From the NCBI GenBank assembly GCA_964036315.1, contig OZ038509.1, positions 33,878,999-33,942,998 on the forward strand: a stretch of DNA of 64,000 nucleotides. The letters are read 5' to 3'. Below, piece by piece: positions 10,590 through 24,140 of the stretch. Both the position numbers and the translations under genes were made by a program. Every line of letters begins with the position of its first letter. The first letter of the stretch is position 1. The notes below the pieces were generated by a model. The model ran no database searches, had not been told where the DNA came from, and saw only the letters and a program-made list of their open reading frames with translations. Source of the stretch: Acanthosepion esculentum (lineage: Eukaryota > Mollusca > Cephalopoda > Sepiida > Sepiidae).

Positions 10590-10728
10590 CAAATGGGTAA
10601 ATATCACTACTTTTAGTTAGGTCAATAGTATTAATATTTATATTACTATTATTATTAATAATATCATTATTTACTTTATTGATTTCGTGGTAAAAATAGG
10701 TTTGCGCACTGCTTAATTTAACGTCTCT

Positions 10729-10930
10729 ACTTACTAATTACTTTGATTACTTACTAATTACTATGATTACTTACTAATTACTTTGATTACTTACTAATTA
10801 CTATGATTACTTACTAATTACTTTGATTACTTACTAATTACTATGATTACTTACTAATTACTTTGATTACTTACTAATTACTATGATTACTTACTAATTA
10901 CTTTGATTACTTACTAATTACTTTGATTAC
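10729..10930. repeat. 20-bp tandem array with alternating variants
   Basis: Ten head-to-tail units of ACTAATTACTTTGATTACTT. Units alternate CTTTGATTAC and CTATGATTAC with great regularity from 10741 to 10910, so the effective unit is a 40-bp dimer. The last unit breaks the alternation. There is no coding capacity. Confidence 0.97.
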
Positions 10931-11226
10931 ATCCGCGTCTCTCTAAGTTAGATTTTTGACCTTTTTTCCATTCTTACCTGAATTAAAATTTAAAATTAAA
11001 TCATGAATTAAATGTATTAGCAACAATAATATTCCACCCCAACAATAAAGTATATCGCAATTAACAGAAATTTTCTGAAATCGGTGTCAACTCAAGATTG
11101 AAATGAAAATAAATGTACAGGCACTTGATAATTGCTTCGGCATAAAAAATCAAAGTTGTGCAACCAATGTAAGTGCAATGTAATCCTTATGTAAAATTAC
11201 GTGTAAGGCTACATACTTATTAATAC

Positions 11227-11967
<741 letters not shown>

Positions 11968-12018
<51 letters not shown>
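11968..12018. repeat. (TA)n microsatellite
   Basis: Pure TA. A second tract lies at 12179-12229 with one CA interruption. Between them lies CTCCCGATGATGGCCATGTTGGCCGAAACTAG, a GC-richer string of a style seen at ends of octopus repeats but not placed in a family. Confidence 0.95.
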
Positions 12019-12020
<2 letters not shown>

Positions 12021-12185
12021 AGCAATCAGAAACATTATTTTCTCCCGATGATGGCCATGTTGGCCGAAACTAGTCGAGGAATCTAAATGAAATAATAATA
12101 ATAAAAACATAAGAATATTAATCTACAACCCAGTATGTCTGAAGATTTTAATTAATTTTTTTAATAATTTTTATCGTTCAATATA

Positions 12186-12234
<49 letters not shown>

Positions 12235-12235
<1 letters not shown>

Positions 12236-12600
12236 ATGTGTAAAATTTTAGATATAACTAAAATATATAACTGTAAAAGGACAATATGAACAAGACAAAA
12301 AGAAAAAATATCTTAGCCGAGGCGTTTCGTCCTCACATGGATTTTGTCAAGGCAAATGTAAGGATTTTATTTTGCAACAAGTATTTTTAAACAAAAAAGA
12401 TTTTTAGTTTTTCAAAATTTTAAAATCTAACAGGTCTTCATAAATATTTAACAGCTTAACTGAAAAGTCTAAGTAAATTATGGAAGATGCTAAGTGATGT
12501 AATTTAAATTCTAATAAATGAAAGTGAGTAATGGATGTCGTTGGATATTTTTAATGCCGTTAATATTTAAATTACTTTAGTTTTGGATTAATTCATAAAT
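12235..12600 (+). repeat. GTCCTC-family repeat, plus copy
   Basis: Ordered blocks: AGATATAACTAAAATATATAAC, GAACAAGACAAAAAG, GAGGCGTTTCGTCCTCACAT, GATTTTATTTTGCAACAAG, GCTAAGTGATGTAATTTAA and AAATGAAAGTGAGTAATGG. All are shared with 46735-47095 (plus) and 5545-5800 (minus). A (TA)n tract precedes it. There is no protein remnant, so it is probably a non-autonomous element of about 350 bp. Confidence 0.75.
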
Positions 12601-12604
12601 TTCA

Positions 12605-13085
12605 TGCAGCGACATCATCGGAAGATATAAACGACATCATCAGAAGAGGTCTGGATGCAGGTGGGTTCCTTTCCCAAATCGAACCCGTAGGCCTCGATTG
12701 TGGTGAAGGAAAGCGACCGGATGGGATTATCATTTTCCCTTTTAAAGTGGGGAAGACGTTGATTTGGAATGCAACTTTTGCCAATACATACTCTACCGGT
12801 AATTTTATCAGGTCCGCTGTTGAGGCGGGGTCTGTCGCCCGGGACGCGGAGATAAAAGAAATATAGTTAAATATTCTTCTCTTGCGGACATATCTATTTT
12901 TACTCGAGTGGCAGTGGAGACTTCTGCGGTTATTGGCCCTTGTTCGATAGCGTTCCTTTGAAGAATAGGCGGGATTACGCCGTGATTAAGGAACGAACCA
13001 CGCGAAACAGAGTGGTTCTTGCAGCGTGTCTCACTGGCGGTGGTGCGAGGTAATGCTATCTCCATCACTGCAGCTGTCAGAGGAT
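12605..13085 (+). pseudogene. LINE ORF2 C-terminal fragment, different family
   Basis: From about 12610 the plus strand is open for some 83 codons and reads GLDCGEGKRPDGIIIFPFKV then GKTLIWNATFANTYSTGN, ending at a stop near 12858. After a frameshift it continues KYSSLADISIFTRVAVETSA, and in another frame FLQRVSLAVVRGNAISI up to about 13075. The order GDGKRPDG-, GK-L-WD-T-DT-, KY--L, P-A-ET-G, R-S-A---GNA is the C-terminal signature of a group of non-LTR retrotransposon polyproteins of marine invertebrates. Two frameshifts and stops make it dead. The local base composition is clearly GC-richer than its surroundings. Confidence 0.8.
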
Positions 13086-13488
13086 AGCAATAAAGAAAAA
13101 AACATTTTGTTTTTGTTTATAGATACTTTGTTCGAATAAAAACCTTGTTTCTATTGAAAAAAATATCTATAAATTTATTTGAAATAACAGGAGGTTATGA
13201 ATTTAATCCTCTTAGTTCTTGTCCATTTTTGTTGTTTATGAATTTGTATACACTGTAGAGAACTGCGTTTTCAATGAAAACAAACCCATGTTAGATTAGG
13301 ACACATTTAAACTAGAATGGAATCATATCAACCCCAGCGCACTGCGTGCTCGCCGAGAACGCATGTCATACACATCTCTCACTACGAAAAGACGCGTTTA
13401 CAAGTGATAGATATAGAGCTTAATTGCATTCATTGACTCTCGTCTTTAATGAAACATGTATAGATGAGGGATTACTACCAAAATATAC

Positions 13489-13490
<2 letters not shown>
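13086..13490. other. Gene-free stretch
   Basis: Nothing recognisable. Confidence 0.5.
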
Positions 13491-13493
<3 letters not shown>

Positions 13494-13559
<66 letters not shown>

Positions 13560-13586
13560 ATACACACACAGACACACATACACACT

Positions 13587-13672
<86 letters not shown>
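13494..13672. repeat. Compound (TA)n(CA)n(TA)n microsatellite
   Basis: TA, then interrupted CA/GACACA, then TA again. A further pure (TA)n tract lies at 13817-13890. Open frames in this zone are wholly low-complexity. Confidence 0.97.
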
Positions 13673-13814
13673 CACTTAAATAACCGATAATATTCGTGTA
13701 ACCAACAGACAACTTGCCGAATGACCCAATACCTTAGATAAGTAAAGAATCCCGAATAAGGAAAAAAAGGAAGGAAAAATAAGACCAAAAAGCAAATTCT
13801 TGCCGCCTAAGCCC

Positions 13815-13893
<79 letters not shown>

Positions 13894-14127
13894 TATATGA
13901 AATAGTTGATTAAAACGTGTGAGGCTTTGTCTGTAGCCTCACGCGTAATTATGAGCTGAATAGTGATCTGAAATTTTCACTGTATAATATCTGATGTCTG
14001 GGATTAATACCGTCTACTTAATTACATATTAGCACAACAAAGTAGGTTACATTTGAGTATGAATGTCTTCAAAAATAAATAATTTGCTGCAGACGTATTG
14101 CTCCGCTCACGTATACATTTATGTCTG

Positions 14128-14157
14128 TCTATCTATCTATCTATCTATCTATCTCTT

Positions 14158-14235
<78 letters not shown>

Positions 14236-14260
14236 CATACATATATATGTGCGTGTGTGT
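14128..14260. repeat. (CTAT)n(CT)n(CTAT)n(AT)n compound microsatellite
   Basis: Tetranucleotide CTAT blocks bracket a CT tract and pass into TA. The symmetrical layout suggests expansion and point conversion of one ancestral repeat. Confidence 0.95.
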
Positions 14261-14262
14261 AT

Positions 14263-14925
14263 GTGACTTTATATGCTTTTATAAACAACCGGAATTCGTG
14301 CAAATAAATAAATATCAAACGTGAACCTGTTTTTCATTTCCTGTCTCGCAATGTTGAATCATTTCGCCATAAAATATTTATATTTGTAATTGAAATGACT
14401 TAGGGAAATAAACGTGTAATAAATAATGATAATCTTATCCTGTTTGGAACATTACATACTGCGGTTTAATGTATGCATGGCTGTATCAGACAAAGAAACA
14501 ATTACATCTTGACAATCTGATATTACATCTTTCGAAGCCAACTGTTGCCACTGTGGACATATTGGCACAAGAAAATAGACGAATTTTATCCCAACAAGAC
14601 CTCAAGGTAAATGGAAGATAAATAGGTAGCGAGTAGGATAATTTGTATTACGTCATTCTACGAAGCAGGAAGAAAATATCTTCTTGAAAAATCAGCATTC
14701 CTAGTCTGAGTTTTAATACCGAATTTTGTTATCATTAATTATTAATTCAACTTGGAGGATGGCCAAAGGGATTTCTTATCATTTCATTGCTCTGACAGAA
14801 GATCTCATCTCTAAGGCTCCCAGTAAGTATCGAAACCAGGACACATAGACAAGAGACTATCTTGTTCACCATTAATATTTATGTTATGTGAACACAATTT
14901 TTCCTCTGTGTGTGTGTGTGTGATA
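14263..14925. other. Gene-free stretch
   Basis: Nothing recognisable up to the 5' end of the LINE. A (TG)8 tract lies at 14907-14922. Confidence 0.45.
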
Positions 14926-15462
14926 GCAGTCGATAGGCCTACCTATCGCCCGGTCAATACTCCTATCCCTTCTCTTGAACAGGTGCAGGGGTTCATGCCT
15001 TGTCTCCTGTTTAGGAAGAGGTTCTCGGTCGGATCTTTTCCTTTTCTCTGGCCTCTGTATTAGTGCTGTCGTGAATCCCATGTGATATGTGCTGTCTGTG
15101 GCAACGTCTCTTCATACTGAGGGTACCGGGTTGACAGTTCTCTGGTTGCTGTTCACGACTGGTAGTTACGAACCTTAACTCTTGCGTTAACGTCTTGAGT
15201 GGCTGCTCTGATCAACAGTTGCATAATATTGGGGTTCTTGTAGTGCCATTTCGCGCATGGAAGGGTGCCACTGCACGGACCTCCGGTGGGCAACCCCAAG
15301 GCCACATTATGTTGCAGGCAGCGCCAGCTTTTTTCTGTCCATGTCGCATACGATGAGCGTCAGCTACTATTACTTTAGGCCTCCTCACTTTCATTACCAA
15401 CATTATCCAACATGACTACAAACAATCAAAGAAATAAACCTATACTAGCTCTAAACCCTTTA

Positions 15463-16050
15463 TCGTTTCCTTTTCCAACATCCGTGGAATTCGGACCAAC
15501 TTCTGCAGTGTGGAATCGTTCATCGTTGAGAAATCTTCTGATATACTAGCTCTCTTCGAGACCAACCTTAATTCGTCAATCCCCTGACTTCTCGATTACC
15601 TTCTTATCCTTAGGAAGGACTGTTACCCACGTGCATGGCCTGGGAGTTTATGCAAGAGACCATCTCCTACTGGCTATGGAACTATCTCTTGAATCTCCAG
15701 ACCATTCATGCATGTGTACCCGTCTCTCTCTCCTCAATTCTATAAGCTATCCCTTCTTTCTCTATCGTTCTGCATCCCCCCAAGACTGTGGTGTACTCGA
15801 TAGCATTTCTGCCGATAATATAGACAAGGCTATCTCACTACATCCGTCTGCTAACATATTTGCATTCAGTGACTGTTAACATCTCCTTCTACTCCTCCCC
15901 CAGTAAAGAACCTCCTACCAACAGAACATCTTTCTGTTATCAACGAGCAGACTGAGACTCGTTCCGTGATTTCCTTTGCGGTATCCACTGGAATGCTGTT
16001 TTTAATCTCCCCGTCCAAAAATGTGCGTCTGAGGTTTCATCCTGGTAAAA
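15463..16050 (+). pseudogene. LINE apurinic-type endonuclease domain relic
   Basis: The frame opens with VSFSNIRGIRTNFCSVESFI and continues SSDILALFETNL (the N-x-RG and E-T-N motifs of APE-type LINE endonucleases). Further on come SLESPDHSCMCTRLSLLNSI, FFLYRSASPQDCGVLDSIS and ISLHPSANIFAFSDC, where functional relatives have a GDFN-H motif. Here the run ends in a stop at that point, and stops and frameshifts elsewhere confirm inactivity. In an active LINE this domain nicks target DNA for target-primed reverse transcription. Confidence 0.8.
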
Positions 16051-16619
16051 GCTAGACTCGAGGCTTTATCCCTGCACGAAAATATAAAGTGAAATTGCGT
16101 TCATCCCATTGGTCACAGCTGCTTGCTCACCTACAGGAATCACTACTCCCGTCTCTACCGTAGCGACATGTCTGATTGCAACAGACGTGTCTTTGTCACT
16201 GCCCGTAATGAATGAAGCAAAGTTACTCTTCGCCGAAAGAATGAAATGAAACAACGTATTACGTCTCGCAGGCTTGGCTCTTAAGATTATTGGCGGCTCT
16301 GCAAGAGCGTGCTGAACAGCAGCAAACCAACAATACCTTCTTATTCAGTCAATTTGAGGTCCTGACTTCCTCAGCTGATAAGGCTGAAAGCTCTGCTCGT
16401 AAATTCTTATCTGGTGTACCCACACCGGATATTCCCCTAGAACTAAGGCCCTACTGAGTGAGATGAACATGACCACAACGATAGCATTGGGCATCATCTC
16501 TAAATTAAACTCCCATAAGGCTAGTTGTCCTTAAGAAATGGACTCCTGAATTTTGATTGTGATTGTGTCCTTGCAAACTTTACAACTACTGCCTCACCGA
16601 CTCTTGCTTTTCAGGCTGT

Positions 16620-17926
16620 TGGAAGATCTAATCTGTTGTGCTTGTCTTTAAGAACACTGGTGACCCTTCTGTCCTGTCTAACTACCGTTCTATCAGCCTC
16701 CTACCACTCTTCGGTAAAGTCTTCGAGGCTTTAATTAACGCCAAAGTGGTTAAGTACCTTAGTTCACATAATCTGCTAACCGACAAGTAATATGGTTTCC
16801 GCTTTGCCCGATCTACCGCTGACGAACTCACGGCTATAAATGAATTTATATACCAAGCACTCCACAATAACGAAGAAGATCGAGACGTGGCTCTAGATAT
16901 CTCTAAAACGTTTGACATGCTAGCCTTCTTCCTAAGCTTCAGGGATACGGTATTAAAAGACGATTATTTGACAATACACTTATTTCTGTCAAACCGTGAA
17001 ATGAAGGTCGTCCTAAACGGTTTCTTCTCCAGCTCCTTTATAACGAACGCTGGTGTTCCTCACGGCTCTACCTTGGGTCCTACTCTGTTCATTAGGACCT
17101 TCTCGATGTCATCAGTTCCCAAGTAGGCATCTACGCGGACGACACTACTATTTACTCCTGCCTCAATAGTAAATCTGGTATCGTTGACAAAACTAGTATG
17201 GCTGCTGCTCTTGAAAAGGACCTCCAATCTGTGGTTGACTGGGGCAAGAAATGGCTAGTAAACTTTAATACCTCCAAAACGAAACTACTCTACTCTACCC
17301 CCCACAGAGAACCCTCCCTGCTTCCCATTAGAATGAGTGATGCCCAACTCCTCAAGAGCGCCTCGTTACGCCTGCTTGGTCCTACGGTGTCCGCTGACAT
17401 GAGGTGGGACAAATACTTTGAATCAATAGCTTCATCTACCGCAAGGAAAGATGGTTCTCTGTGTCGTGCCAGAAAGTTTTTCTCGTCTGAGTCCTTCCTT
17501 CCAACCTATAAATCCACCGTTCGTCCTTGCATGGAATATTGCTGTCATATATGGTCTGGGGTCATCGACAAAATCCAGAGACGAATGCGATAGGTCCTGA
17601 TCTGGCATCTCGTCTACAGTCATTTTCTCACAGACGTGTCGTGGATACTCTCTGTCTCTTCTACAAGTATTTTTACGGCAACAGCTCCGACGAGCTACTT
17701 TCGCTGGTTCCCAGCCTGTATGAATTTAAGCGCTCCACTAGGCTGGCATCTCTCTCCCACCCTTTCACTGTCGAAACGGTTAAATGTAACCGTCTCTTCT
17801 TCACAAACAGCTTCTTCTCTCACACTTTCCGTTTATATATATATTATTTTCCATATTTTTGCTACCCGTGTGTTTCCCGTGTCGCCACCTTATTCAAGCA
17901 AAGACTGTATATCTCCACATATTATT

Positions 17927-17928
<2 letters not shown>
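16620..17928 (+). pseudogene. LINE reverse transcriptase relic
   Basis: Ordered motifs in shifting frames: SVKSSRL/KVFEALINAKVVKYL, FRFARSTADELTAI, VALDISKTFDMLAF (motif A, D-x4-F), LSNREMKVVLNG, NAGVPHGSTLGPTLF (motif B), VGIYADDTTIYSCL (motif C, YADD intact, near 17130), WGKKWLVNFNTSKTKLL, RPCMEYCCHIWSG and the C-terminal [20 protein letters not shown]. The set and order match jockey-clade reverse transcriptases. The YADD box is intact, but at least five frame breaks prevent a functional enzyme. Confidence 0.87.
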
Positions 17929-18118
<190 letters not shown>

Positions 18119-18210
18119 CCACATTATAACCAAAAACGTTTGCGGTTTGTCTCTTCTTTTTAAAATATACACTTTTCTCTTGTTGGAACAAAAATAACCT
18201 CTTACCTACA

Positions 18211-18315
<105 letters not shown>

Positions 18316-18429
18316 TGTATATAGACTGCAGATTTTCATTAATAAGAAATCAAGGATGACAGGCAAGGAACTGAAAAAGTATTTAAATTTTCCTGTTTAT
18401 GTAGGCACCTTTCATAATCAATGTGTTTT

Positions 18430-18625
18430 TCACCCCATCAAAGACTCTAAAAAATTAATCTGACGCAAGAGAAGCAAGATTTTTTACCAAAATTTCGGAT
18501 GTTCTAAAGAGGATAATATAATTTAATAATCAAACAACATTTCCTCTTAATAATAACATAAATATTTTGACGATAAATCTGTTTTCATCACGGTATGCTA
18601 ACTATTGAACGAATCAGTATAGGTA
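18430..18625 (-). repeat. Dispersed AT-rich repeat family R1, copy 3
   Basis: The minus strand reads TTTATCGTCAAAATATTTAT, GTTATTATTAAGAGGAAATG, CGAAATTTTGGTAAAAAATC and TCTTGCGTCAGATTAA. These blocks are shared in the same order with 6340-6570. Confidence 0.7.
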
Positions 18626-20065
18626 CTTATGTTTATCTATGTTTGAATTTAATGACTATCAGTATGCACTACATTCAAATTCATATAATGGACACAAAGT
18701 TTCCACCTTATATCGTTGGTTAAATTGCCATATAATTGTGTATATAACTTATACATTAACAAGAAAAGTTAACTGAAAAGTTAAGAAAAAACATTCTTGC
18801 CTCTGTGGATACGCTTAGAAAGCAAAGGATCGTCATATAATTTTTGTTTTTTTGCAAGAATAACAGGATGCCATTGAATATTTATGGAAATTCATTATTT
18901 TATTTAAGTATACAAACGGAATAAAATCAAAACTGGCCTCAGTTACACTAAAAATACCAAAATAAACACAAACATTTCAGGTCTCCGAATTTACCCAGAA
19001 TGTATAGATAAACTTGATGTATGATATGTTTCATTTTGTTTCTTATTTCTTATATAATAAAAATGATTGTATTATTTTTGACTCACCCTCGGACATAAGC
19101 AAACAATCCTCACACTTGATTATAGTAGATATTACAATCAGAATAACCATCTTCCCAGCTTTCGTTTGATCAAGGCCTAAATTCAGCACTTGTTTACCTT
19201 GTTCATCATTGAATCTTCCCCATCAATTGCTTCACATATATCAGATAAACTGAATCTGGAGTATTTACTGTGCAATTTAAATGTGCATCCATTTTATTCC
19301 CACAATGAAAGAAGGTTGTTCAATTACTTGGATCTTAAAATTATATTGGCGTCGACTTGCGTAGAATTTATCACAAGTAATTTACTCAGGTGAGACACTT
19401 CATTAATTCCGAGAACACTGTCTTGTTCTCGCTAAATGGTAAATGGCTTTTTTCTTGTTTTCGCACCGGGACTTCGCCATCGGATGAAGCTGTCAGAGCG
19501 TAAGAATTCACTCACTGTCCAGAATTGTGATGTATTTGATCCTTCAGTGAAGTTTGAACAGTTTCAAATCATTCAAACCAATTCAGATTATTTGCCACTG
19601 AAACTGAATAAACAAAGAATTCGTTTAAAATATATAATGGAGTCTTGTGATTTTCACTTTGCTCTGCTTTCAATTCCATTTTTTCTTCCTCTTTCTCTCT
19701 CTCTCTCTCTCGTCCTCTTCTTTCCACGAATTCCTTTATTTTTATTTCCACTTTTTCTTCGAGAATTTGTTCTTTTAATTACTCTTATTATCTCTGGTGC
19801 CATTTATTCTTTAAAGTTGTTTTGCCCAAAAGACTCGAGGAATTTTAAACAGCGCGCGCGAACCAGATTTGGGCAAAGCAAAATGTCTGCAATCTCGATA
19901 CAGATGCTCTAATAAAGTATACCAGAGTAGGTCATGAAAACTGGCTGTATTTTTTTTAATTTAAAAATGTTCGTGGTGTATTTAACGGTTGCCTACTTGT
20001 TTTAACTATATTTCTTCCTTTCTTTATTATTATTATTTTACCTTTTCATTGTTCGTATTTATTTT
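18626..20065. other. Gene-free stretch
   Basis: No element recognised. The 158-codon open frame at 19436-19912 crosses a pyrimidine-rich run (19681-19712) and shows no domain; it is probably accidental. Confidence 0.45.
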
Positions 20066-20650
20066 GTATACAATGTGTCCTCCTAAAATTGACATCAGTT
20101 TGTAGACTAATAACATAGTCAATTCTTGCTTAAATGATCTCAAAGTTTAACAAAATATGTAAAAACTAAGTTAACTGTGCGACCTTATCGCATTGAGAAT
20201 CCATCTGGAAGATTGGATCGAGCGTGCCAGTAATAATGACAATGTGTTGTTGAAATTGCGACTTCCCTCAGCTGACTTGACACCATGTGATTTTTTTATG
20301 GGTCTATGTGAAAGGACAGATCTATATCGCCACCTCTTTCTACCAGCCTACATGAATTTAAGCAGAGAATCACCGGGACGCTAGAAAATGTTACGCAAGA
20401 CATGTTACGACGTCTTTGGCAGGAGCTGGACTACCGACGTGTGTCGTATCACAGTTGGTGCGCATATTGAATATTTGGGAAGCTTTGTGTAGTCGGTTAT
20501 AAAATCTGCATCTCTTTAAATATCTTGTTCAAATTTTGATAAATAAATCTTTTATGAAGCCCGTTTAATTTCGTTTGCCTGGGACATGTAGTTACTCAGA
20601 TATTCACATTTTAAATGATGTCAATTTTGGGGGGACACTTTGTATGATAT
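20066..20650 (+). mobile_element. Internally deleted Tc/mariner-superfamily transposon
   Basis: The left end GTGTCCTCCTAAAATTGACA and the right end TGTCAATTTTGGGGGGACAC are inverted repeats. Between them only the C-terminal part of a transposase remains: LPSADLTPCDFFM, then frames around TLENVTQDML and RLWQELDYR, ending near 20490. Relatives carry SPDLTPCDFFLWG and VWQELDYRLDVCR near their C-terminus. At about 580 bp it is a non-autonomous deletion derivative. The same element appears head to head at 34419-35097. Confidence 0.8.
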
Positions 20651-22835
20651 TCCAGTTGTATGTCTGCTACTTTTTGCAATAAAAATGTCATTTCCTTTGC
20701 ACTGACAACTTAAAGTGTCAACGTCCTATGTTAATAGCAGACTACTTTAAGATATTTTCGAAGCCGGAAGATGAAATTACCTCCTCCATGAGGGAGTAGG
20801 AAACAGCAATACATAATTAAAGACTCACACGTAAAAATCTCATAATAATAATAATAAGGACTTAAAAATGTCATCATTTTTACGGCAAAGTTAAGCTATT
20901 TTTAATATGTACGTGTTTTTTTATTTGTTGCATTAATTTGCATTCAAGTTTTCACTTGTTGATCTTTGTTTATAGATCAAATAAACTAACAAAGTAACTT
21001 TATTTACATTGTTATATCAAATAAGAAATTCATTTTGCTTTCGCGAAATAAAAAAAAGATTCAATTATTTTATGTCATATACTCTCTCTTTCCCTCCGGT
21101 GTCTTCTTTGTTCGGGGAGAATAATGGTTCTCTGCAGAAGTAGCACCTTTACCAGCCTTATTTATCACTTTGGTAAGTATCCCTCCATCTGTTTGTTCAA
21201 ACTAGCCAAATAGGTTACTCTCTATTTCCCTCTGCTGTTCCTTCTACTTCATGTAATTATTAAATTTTCCAAGTCTTTTATCCACCTTATGTGTAGAAAA
21301 AGGCATCTATTTCTTTCAGATTGTTGGAAAGTGTTTCTTAATAGTTAGTATTCTCCTTAAAAATACTCAAGGTCTGTCCCAAGTGTCTCAATATTGGTCA
21401 GTAGAATCACATCTTGGTCACTATGAAAATCGGTATACGTAGATCAATTGGTATTGCACTACTACTTCATATTCATTTATCTTAAATAATATTCTACTAA
21501 TCAGCCAATGCAAGAAACTTAACAAAACATTAAATAATACATATTAAAAATCAATTGAATCATTTTCCGACCAGTTACAAAAATATTTGTAATAAAAATA
21601 GTTTTCCATATTTATTAACCTTATTTTTGTAATGCTCTAATGCAAGTTTTTATAGCTATAGTGCGCGTAGAAAGTGGTCAGCGGATATAAAATTATTACA
21701 AGAAATGTTTAGTCCTCTCTTTTTTTAGTTCGAATATCGGCGTGGAATTTTGGTGTGGAATATTGGCGTGAATATTCTTCAAAAGAGATGAACATTTTCA
21801 CCATTTGTATTTTATTTCTAACTTTTTCTCTTCAGGGCACCTTCATAAATTCCATTTCTCACGTGAATAACAAGATCTGCGGTTTGGATAATTCGGACTG
21901 TTTCATAGTTGGATTAATTTTTTATTTTTTATAATATTTATAACGTGCGTTTCAGTTTTGCTATTTGCTGGAGAAAGACACATTTTTGACAGATTAATTA
22001 ATTCATAGAAATTCAAAGAACCCTTATTCAAGTATCAAAGAATTTTCCATTCTTTTCTCTGATCTAAAGCTATATGTCAAGCAAGTTGCATATTTCATTA
22101 TCAAAGAACTATACCGGTTATGATTTGGAGAAGTCTTCAAGGAATCTTTCGACATTTTGAAATTCTCAGAACTGATAACAAGACAAGCCTAGAGAATTGA
22201 CCGCGTATTGGGGAACGTTTCATTTAAGGTTTGCTATTTTGTTTTTTGTTTTATGACATTATCATACCGAAAACGTCTTTGGTAAGAATGCAAAATAATC
22301 AGTCGACTTCACTGCCTAGAAATGGCCTTTTTTTCTCTCCCAATGCCTCATCCAAACTAACCACATACTCACTGTAACCTTTCAATGTAACAGCTTGTCT
22401 AAGCTCCAGCAATTTGTTATAAAGAATTCCCATTGAGTCTTGTCAGATACATTTGATTCATTTTAAGGTGAGATGTTGAAAGCTGTCTTGTTTCTTTGCG
22501 TTGTCAATATAATGTCAAAAATGACTGATTCTTTGTTCTGCAAAACAGGTTTCCGTTTTGTAATTTCTTGTGGATGCAATTTCGCGAGATTTTACAATAT
22601 TCACAAGGCTTGTAAAAGTATATTTCAGTGATTACACTAGCAACAGAATTTACAGAAAGAGCAGAATAAAATTCCAAGAAACATCTAAGATTTTTTCATA
22701 ATCTTGGGGGAAAATGGTGCTTAGAACTTTTGCATCAACTTTAGATATTCGTTTTTCATGCATCTTGGGAAAATTAGAACGCACTATCAATAAATATTGA
22801 ACGCAGTTTTAGCATAAAAATGTCAATTTGTTTGC
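20651..22835. other. Gene-free AT-rich stretch
   Basis: The longest run without a recognised element. Both strands were read for tRNA boxes, transposase motifs and repeats shared with the rest of the window, with no result. It may be genuinely unique sequence. Confidence 0.45.
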
Positions 22836-22839
22836 ATGA

Positions 22840-23640
22840 TTTTGTTTAAGGGCATATCAACATCTCTATGGGTTGTTTAGTGCCGAAATATGAATATTTT
22901 GAACACAATTTTATGGCTTCTACTAAATATATTTTAAACGCAATTATATGTCTTCAATTACAGATGAAATGTATTGCTGGTAATTTTACTATAAAATGTA
23001 TTGCTGGTCATTTTGCTTCAAAAATGTATTGTTGGTCCTTTTTATATAAAAATGTATCTCTACTATAAAAATGTGTTTTTATACATTCATATTTTTTTGT
23101 TTTTGTTTGGGGAGTTCAATATTTTCCCATAGCTATCGGTACTTTCCCGGAGAGTGCTCGGACAAACTACATTCCTTGGTTCTGCTAGGTATAACCTTCA
23201 CAGCAAGAACACTCCACGCGTCTTACATAGTAGCAAACGACCCACATTCCCACACTATTCAATCGGCGAGAATTAATTTCCACTGGAACAGCTTCTTCTC
23301 GCGAACCGCTGCTTTGTAGAACTGATTCCCAAGATGTTTCCCCGATCGCAATAATCTTAACCTGTTCAATTTTAGAGTTAACTTTTATCTTCCCCTCCTA
23401 TCCATATAAACTACCTTTTAAAGTAGCCGTCTGCCTTGAGTTGTCCCCGTGCCTTGTACAGAGTGAACGTTATTGTAAAAAAAAATGCTGGGAAGTGCTA
23501 AGAACCGGTGTCAGGGTAGACCTGGGAACAACAGCAATTAAGAGGTGGTTTTACACTCCTCAAAATCTCCAATTTTCCGATCAGAGGCTTTGCTGCTGGA
23601 TGAGGTTTATCGTCGTTCTCAGGAATTTAACCAAGAAATG
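22840..23640 (+). repeat. Dispersed repeat family R2, copy 1
   Basis: Blocks in order: GGGCATATCAACATCTCTAT GGGTTGTTTAGTGCCGAAAT; a short degenerate tandem of AAATGTATTGCTGGT units (22965-23060); a TTTCCCATAGCTATCGG block; then GGGAACAACAGCAATTAAGA GGTGGTT, CTCCTCAAAATCTCC and CGATCAGAGGCTTTGCTGCT. The same blocks occur at 24835-25300, partly at 51760-51880, and on the minus strand at 56440-57000. There is no coding capacity; it may be an LTR or the untranslated region of a larger element. Confidence 0.7.
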
Positions 23641-23739
23641 CTTATTCAACTTTATCAACTTTTTACACAAGTATCTTTCTGATACTTTTAAAAGAGAAAT
23701 TATGGAAATATGAAATTATCTGGGAATTATGCCGTTATT

Positions 23740-24140
23740 AATGTCCGATATTATAGTCAATCATACGTGCGGATAAGGTTACTGATAGCCGATGTTAGCT
23801 GTTCAGTAAGAGAAATCGGCATGATGAGTTCGAATTCTGACCGAGTTTGTTATATATTCACTTTCTCACATATACTCATGAGAAAGTTATGAATCCAATT
23901 CTGGCAACCAGTTTAAAAAAAAAAAAAACTCAGAATTCAAACAAGGCTGTTTGGAGATTTCATGGTACACTGTGCAACAGTTGTATATTATGATTTCTTC
24001 CGAAAAGCCTTTACCACTATAATGGAATCATATGGGCGCATATTCTAGTGGATCAGTTGTACAGCTGAATCAGTAGGTCGTCATACATCAAAATCTACAG
24101 CAGTCTATAGAAGGTTCAATGAAAAAAGGCGGTAAATTCA
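23740..24140 (+). mobile_element. Cephalopod-type SINE, diverged copy
   Basis: The B-box-like GAGTTCGAATTCTGACC is followed by GAAAGTTATGAATCC, ACTCAGAATTCAAACAAGG and AAGCCTTTACCACTATAATG, which align in order with 10161-10548 (GGTATGAATCC, ACTCTGAATTCAAAACC, AACCTTCGCCACTATAAGC). An A-rich run of 14 nt at about 23916 sits inside the body. The copy is older than the one at 10.2 kb. Confidence 0.65.

Noticed and set aside
13464..13788. Several open frames of 60-76 codons in both strands (YIYIYI, HTHTHT, CVCVCV)
   Set aside because: They are translations of (TA)n, (CA)n and (TG)n microsatellites; the same applies at 601-845, 9836-10270, 17636-18197, 28618-28920, 33622-34013, 58157-58481 and 60359-60883.
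15212..15403. Minus-strand frame of 63 codons inside LINE copy A
   Set aside because: Antisense to the LINE 5' leader, with no recognised domain and no homologue among the other frames here.
19436..19912. 158-codon plus frame
   Set aside because: It crosses a CT microsatellite, has a hydrophobic run from TTTC/TCTC sequence and no recognisable domain; judged accidental, though it is the longest non-repeat frame in its region.
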